Of a stretch of DNA of 64,000 nt, positions 58,763 to 64,000 are shown one piece after another (position 1 is the first letter of the stretch; every line of letters starts with the position of its first letter). A program made the position numbers and the translations under genes. This DNA comes from Dallia pectoralis (lineage: Eukaryota > Chordata > Actinopteri > Esociformes > Umbridae): NCBI GenBank assembly GCA_029465975.1, contig CM055755.1, positions 5,899,138-5,963,137 on the forward strand, written 5' to 3'. The notes under the pieces were generated by a model. It did not search any database. It was not told the origin of the DNA and saw nothing but the letters and a program-made list of their open reading frames with translations.

Positions 58763-61700
58763 GAATTGGGATATAAACGAAAACGGGTGAAAAGACACGG
58801 GGAGCCGGGGATTAGGAAAGCATACCGAATTCTCCGATTGGACCGCAGTCAATAGACGGGCCCCAATCTGCGTGCGTGTGCCACATGTCTGCCAAACTGT
58901 TGACAAGTGGTCTAAGGATTAGCTCTGCAGCTAGCTCTAGTCGCAGAGCGGCAAATTGATTAGAAGTGGAAACGAAAAGAAGCCCACTGTTTATTTTTTT
59001 CGTCGTCCTCTCTCTGCGGGGGGAAAATAAACTGTCTGGAAGTAGCATATTGAAACCCTTGATCAAAACGCACAGTCGAAAATAAAGAAAACAGGCTATT
59101 TTTACCTCTGCCTATGTTTGTTTCACTGCACGCCGGTCAAAATGTCTGTGGAACGTAACTCATCACAGCCGGGGCCTCGGAAGCACGGTTAATATGACAG
59201 GTGTGTTGGCCCTCAGGGCGTGGATCCCCAACTCACATGTATAACTACGGTTGTCACCGTGTAGCGTGTCTGATACATGCTCCTGAGCGATTGATCACGT
59301 CGGTACACGTCGGGGACAGGTCAGGCCAGGCCGAGTGTCGGGGTTCTGCACGGCGTTGATGGAGTGGACCAGGACTGGATCGCATCGCTCACGCACATTT
59401 ACGCGGCCCTATCTGACAGTGAACCGGGCACGGCCTCTCAATGACCGAGGAGCACAGACAACGGAATCATGTGATGGGAACGCATATAAAGATGACAGTT
59501 TGCGACAGCACGCTCGGCGAATATATAATGTCGATTCTTACTGTTTGCGAATTTTAAATAAACAGCGGAGGAACGTATGTATACGTTGCCGGGATACCAC
59601 AAGCCAGTTGCCGGACACATAGCGCCACGGGCCATCAGACCCGGGCGGTCTTTGTTATCGATCGATTGCATGACGCGGGCCGCTCGCTGAATCACAGCGG
59701 GTCTCCCGAAGAGGTGAGTCATAGAAAGTACGAGTTTTGAATCGATAGAACTTTAAATTAAAACATCTGCGCCCCGCGGTCATCGGTAAAAAAATAGAGA
59801 GAAACAGTCTAATACAGCCCGGGTGGATTACACTGGAAGCATTTCAGAACGGCCGATTGGATGAAGTCGCGGTCAAAAATACATCACATGCAGTAAATCC
59901 ACATGGATACGGGATAGCTGGTGTCGGAATGGGCAGGCGAAAAAGACGAGTAAAAAGATAAATGGCGGCCGACGAACACGAGGACTACAGCTCCGGCATG
60001 TGCTCGATATTCCCGCCTGCGTAGCTCCAGCACGGACGACACTATTGATTCCTGTGGTGCCGTTTCTGTCCTGTGCAGCGATGGACAGACTCCCAGCTGG
60101 ATTTATTTCTATTGTACACTAATGCCCCCAGGACTGCTTTAAGAAGAAAGAAAGCTGCGGCGAAGAAGGAGTCAGATGTTTTTTCGTATTGTTTCCGTTT
60201 TGATGTGGTGAAACGGTCTGTTCCGGCTGGTGTGCCGCTGAACATCACAGAACGGAGTCAATATGACCCAAGTCACAGGCTTTTCATGTTTTTCCTAAAT
60301 AACTATGTAGCAGTGACACGTATTGGTAAAATAAGTTGTTTATAACAATCTTGTTAAATGCATGTTGACTAGTCGGATAATTATTCGTACTCAACGGACG
60401 GTGCTAGATGGGTGACACGTGACCTAGTGAAAAAAATGTCACTCATTACTACTTGGCCGTCTTGAAAGAAGTATGTTCCTTTAGCTTTGACCCTCTGGCT
60501 CCGGGATTTCTCAGGGAGAGTGAGACAAGGACAGAATGCATGTACACATGTCAATATGCTGTATAATACAGGAAGTTCTTGTGTGATTCATGATGGAAAT
60601 AAAAGCACCCATCAAAATATTTTCTATGTATTAAAAATTATGGGAATGTGAACTGCTCAGGGGTACTCAGGGACCTGAGTTGAAACACTCAAGGGCCGGA
60701 GTTGAGACACTCAAGGGCCGGAGTTGGGAACTACTGCTCTAACATGCTGGTTTCGTGTGATTCTGTCCGTGGCGAACAGCATGTCTTCGTTTTTTGCAAT
60801 AAGTTAAACTCTCTAAAAATGTACTTGTGTGCAGATGTCGTCCCTAATTGTCAGCGGAGAAACGTACATGTTCTAAGGCCCATCTTACGTAATCCGCTAT
60901 CGTGCAAACGGGGAGGTTAACTGGATAAATATCGGATCAGCCGAGGCATTTCCCACGGGTCCCAGTCACCTGGGATGATTTGGTAGTTCTCCCCATAATT
61001 CCCTGCCGTCCTCTTGCTCTTAGTCCAGCCCGTTTGGAAGTCGGTGGAGTTGCAGACTGCCACAAGGGATAGGTCGCCTTTGAGAGCGATCCCTTGTGTG
61101 TAAGCCCTTTCTTACAACATCTGATTCATCTCGATATCCAGCCACCCGGCCTATCAGCCACATCTCTTTGCACGCACGCCCTCCCGTAACGCCTTCGTCC
61201 ACAGAAAATGAGTGAAAACACTGGGGGGGGGGGTGGAAAGAATAGATAATGCAGCAAGCTTGAAGTTTCCCAGTGAGCATTACAAGGCGAGACAGTCAGA
61301 GCAGCAGTCAGAAGACTAATGATATTTAAAGCTATCTGGCTGCTGACAGATGAAACCTTAGCGGTCTCTCACCAGGCACTTGCATTTAACCCCGCGTGAG
61401 ACTCCGAGCGCTAACCGTTTCCACACAGCTAGCGATGAAGCTCTGGCTCAGCACGCATAAAGGACAGCGCCGGCTTCGACAGAGTCGGTAATTAAGCCGC
61501 TGACCAAGTTTTACATCGAACGGGCGCAAATATATTGGATGTGACGCGGAAGACATGAAAAACGAGAACGATTTTCACATCCAGGTGTTCGTTTTTCTAG
61601 ACATTTTCGTTTAACGTCGCTGCGCGTGTCTCGCTAACGAGCGGACTTAGGAAACGTATTCTTCCACGGGAATGAACAGAAAAATTAAACAATTAGCAGA

Positions 61701-61985
61701 ACGGCTAGCAAATCTATGATATTAGCAATCATTGATTTGTAGATCTGTTCAAAATGAACTACAAAAGCCGGCTATTATTCTATTTCAAAAAGTATTTACT
61801 TACTACTCTTTATCTGTCAGCTGCAGGCATCGTCTTTCAGAAAGGTTTGCATGATGAGACAACACATGTCGTAAACGACACGCGTGTTGACATGAAACAT
61901 TGAAGTAGTGGTCATATGATTGGGGTCAAAAGAAGATGATACGTTTGGTTTAGGTTTCATCCAGGCAGGCACGATTAAAGACCAC
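58763..61985. other. Non-coding DNA, CpG-richer at 59,600-60,070
   Basis: The CpG-richer part includes a short ATG-initiated frame in good context at 59962-60024. A 27-base direct repeat with actcaagggccggagttg lies at about 60,688-60,730. A G-run lies at 61,223-61,233. Frames of 84-95 codons are unrecognised. Confidence 0.4.
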
Positions 61986-62382
61986 TCTGTAACAGGAGTC
62001 ATTATGGGGTCATCATTGGCACTCTGACCAGTACAGGGGTCATTATGGGGTCATTATTGGCACTCAAACCAGTACAGGGGTCATTATGGGGTCATCATGG
62101 GCACTCTAACCAGTACAGGGGTCATTATGTGGTCATTATTGGCACTCAAACCAGTACAGGGGTCATTATGGGGTCATCATGGGCACTCTAACCAGTACAG
62201 GGGTCATTATGGGGTCATTATTGGCACTCTAACCAGTACAGGGGTCATTATGGGGTCATTATTGGCACTCTTACCAGTACAGGGGTCATTATGGGGTCAT
62301 TATTGGCACTATAACCAGTACAGAGGTCATTATGGGGTCATCGTGGGCACTCTGACCAGTACAGGGGTCATTATGGGGTCAT
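61986..62382. repeat. Minisatellite, 41-bp unit, about 9 copies
   Basis: The unit is ggcactctaaccagtacagg followed by ggtcattatggggtcattatt. Start positions such as 62059, 62100 and 62141 show the 41-base period. Because 41 is not a multiple of three, a repeat with no stops stays open in all phases; the 120-codon frame at 62097-62459 is an artefact. Confidence 0.95.
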
Positions 62383-62399
62383 TACACTGTGTTTCATTC

Positions 62400-62605
62400 T
62401 TCACAAGCCTTGCCATTTCTCAGATACCCCGACCCAGTCGTCTGGCCATAGCAATTTGATGCTTGTCAAAGTCGATCAGGTCTTCACTGCTGCCCGTTCC
62501 TCCTGCATCCAATTAACTTACCCTTTAATCTACTCAGACCTCAACATGTGTCCTTGTTTGGAGATGGTCAACGTTTTTCGCTTCACCTGTGACTGGCCAC
62601 AATGG
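62400..62605 (-). mobile_element. Tc1-like element, 5' part, minus strand
   Basis: On the plus strand, cccgacccagtcgtctggcc followed by atagcaatttgatgcttgtc and aaagtcgatcagg is the complement of the start of a Tc1-like transposase gene. The reading on the minus strand is a diverged form of SEFDKGQIVMARRLGQS. The 5' leader follows to about 62,605 (cttcacctgtgactggccac), which matches the aggtgaag landmark of the other copies. Only this end survives. Confidence 0.7.
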
Positions 62606-64000
62606 TTTACCTCATCAATGAACAAACCAATGTATTTGATAGCTGTCTTGGCATATCCTTATTACCATGTTAGAATATTTTCATCTCCACAAAAATACAA
62701 TCAGAGGCCCGTTACAACATTTTTTTTACATTTTAATAAACGTACCCTGATTTTAATATATCATATGCTTTGGTAAAAAAAGCAGAGTCTACTAGATACT
62801 TTGCCTACAATTCACAAGTGCTGAAACTAACGTTGCCCCTCATTCCATTTCGCCTCCCGATTTATGTAAACGTGTCATTACAAGGGTATGAGGTATAGAC
62901 ATCGTCATGGTGACATAAGATAATTGGCCCTCCTGCAGACACGTTTGCGTTTTATAAAATCTTTAACGAGGTGACCCCGTCGGCGACGTTGGGTTGACTG
63001 TAAGGTCTTAACGGAGAACTTTGTAATCTAGAGACTTTGATAATGTGACCAGTGTCTATGTGCTCCATTGGCTGTTTCACAGAATGTATGTTTTTACACT
63101 GTAGCTCATTAGGGCGTGCGTTCACGGTGCCATTCTGTGGATCTTCTCGCCGTCAAACTCCCAGTCAGCGGAGCAAATTCTGCTGAATGTGAAGAACATG
63201 AGCCATAGTTGCTGGGGTGTGTTCTTCGGCAACTGCTTCTTGTATGACAATCACTCGCTTAGGTGTGGAGAAAAGCGGCTTGTTGCAGAAAGTTAACTAG
63301 CACAGACAAACAAGGAAGAGAGGAATGCGAGTAAGTAAGTAAGGATATCTCAAGGTGAATATAAGAAGAGACTGAAGCAGTGTCAGGGAGAATGGTGTCA
63401 TAGAAAAAATATTTTTAGAAGGAGGTGGAGGTAGGAAAAACACTTTGCCTAAGTGCCAAGGTTAGGGCAAACGGCTTGCCGGTCAGTTTTAGATACATTT
63501 GGGCTGGCGAAAGTCACCGATCTGACCCCGGGGCATTCTGGCTGTCCGGTAGGAGATGGAGAGACGCTGTGAGACTGACAGTCTGTGACCACAAAGCTCG
63601 GAAAAGGGCAAGAGAATTTGCACTTAAATATAGCCTGAGCTGGAGAATCTTATGTGAGATCGTATCGGAACAATTTAGAGGAAAAGTAACACAAAGGGAT
63701 GAATGGCAAAGCTTCCTTCAAAAAGTGTTATGGCACAAGAAAGTGTTTGAAAGTTATATGCGATAAATGGTTCAGGCTCCCGGTACTGACCTTATTTTGG
63801 AATGTGATGTGGTTTTATATTCCCTATTGAACAGTGTAATAAAAACGCTGGTGGTTCAGAACGACATCTGCCTTTGCTTGAGTCTTCTGGATCGACAACT
63901 GTAAGACCCAGAGCCCCTGTGCACCATCTAACGAAAGAACTGAGAACAGGCCCACGTTTTGTCTTCCCCCTGTCTATCGTTTCCCACGAAACCTCCCATG
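62606..64000. other. Non-coding DNA with an unrecognised 113-codon frame
   Basis: The frame 63425-63766 (plus) opens with MEVGKTLCLSAK and is rich in basic and aromatic residues. It resembles nothing I know. There is no clear promoter, splice site or repeat; it may be chance. No other feature is supported. Confidence 0.35.

Noticed and set aside
62097..62459. 120-codon frame with repeated peptide motif
   Set aside because: It is a translation of the 41-bp minisatellite; the repeat simply lacks stops.

Overview
This is vertebrate nuclear DNA, almost certainly from a teleost fish. The main evidence is the repeat content: a Ty3/gypsy chromovirus of the Tf1/sushi group, an L2-clade LINE with the typical fish 3' tail, many eroded copies of a fish Tc1/mariner-like transposon, hAT-like and piggyBac-like fragments, and abundant CA/GT and GA microsatellites. 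The species cannot be determined. I recognise no host protein-coding exon, rRNA, intact tRNA, CRISPR array or bacterial operon. The window reads as a gene desert or a very large intron.

Layout. Positions 1-31,289 are mostly AT-rich, apparently single-copy DNA. They hold a 32-bp minisatellite (617-956), Tc1-like scraps (217-246, 2296-2412, 24164-24440), a CpG-dense TATA-containing segment (about 5,731-6,160), a strong hairpin (21,781-21,883) and an old 256-bp duplication (26,050-26,500). A placeholder gap of exactly 500 N lies at 31,290-31,789 and is followed by a larger Tc1-like transposase relic (31,819-32,440). At 37,129-38,400 there is a 20-bp minisatellite and then a Tc1-like relic whose transposase-coding DNA has itself become a 43-bp tandem repeat.

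The best-defined object is a 5,182-bp LTR retrotransposon at 38,430-43,611. Its 462-bp LTRs are identical by eye and a perfect 5-bp target duplication (TTGAC) flanks it. It has a polypurine tract, gag with a zinc knuckle, protease, reverse transcriptase (YIDD), RNase H, a DD35E integrase and a C-terminal chromodomain. It has no tRNA-type primer site. Instead the 10 bases after the 5' LTR are complementary to the predicted 5' end of the transcript, as in Tf1/sushi self-priming elements. The pol frame is broken at eight places, all in homopolymer runs and all consistent with contractions. With identical LTRs, this points more to sequencing or assembly error than to decay.

From 43,617 to the end, non-coding DNA carries microsatellites, a piggyBac-like terminus (48,571-48,635) and a fish MITE remnant (49,567-49,757). 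An L2 LINE (minus strand, 50,171-51,745) is split by a 722-bp solo-LTR-like insertion. Then come a tandem array of truncated tRNA-Ala-like units with a 19-bp-arm palindrome (52,378-52,654), a 94-bp hAT MITE (56,724-56,817), an internally deleted Tc1-like copy (57,416-57,965), an 18-copy 23-bp minisatellite (58,344-58,762), a 41-bp minisatellite (61,986-62,382) and a final Tc1-like relic (62,400-62,605).

The identifiable genes are all transposon genes and do not form a host pathway. The notable biology is the retrotransposon's priming arrangement and the nested history of insertions and repeat births.
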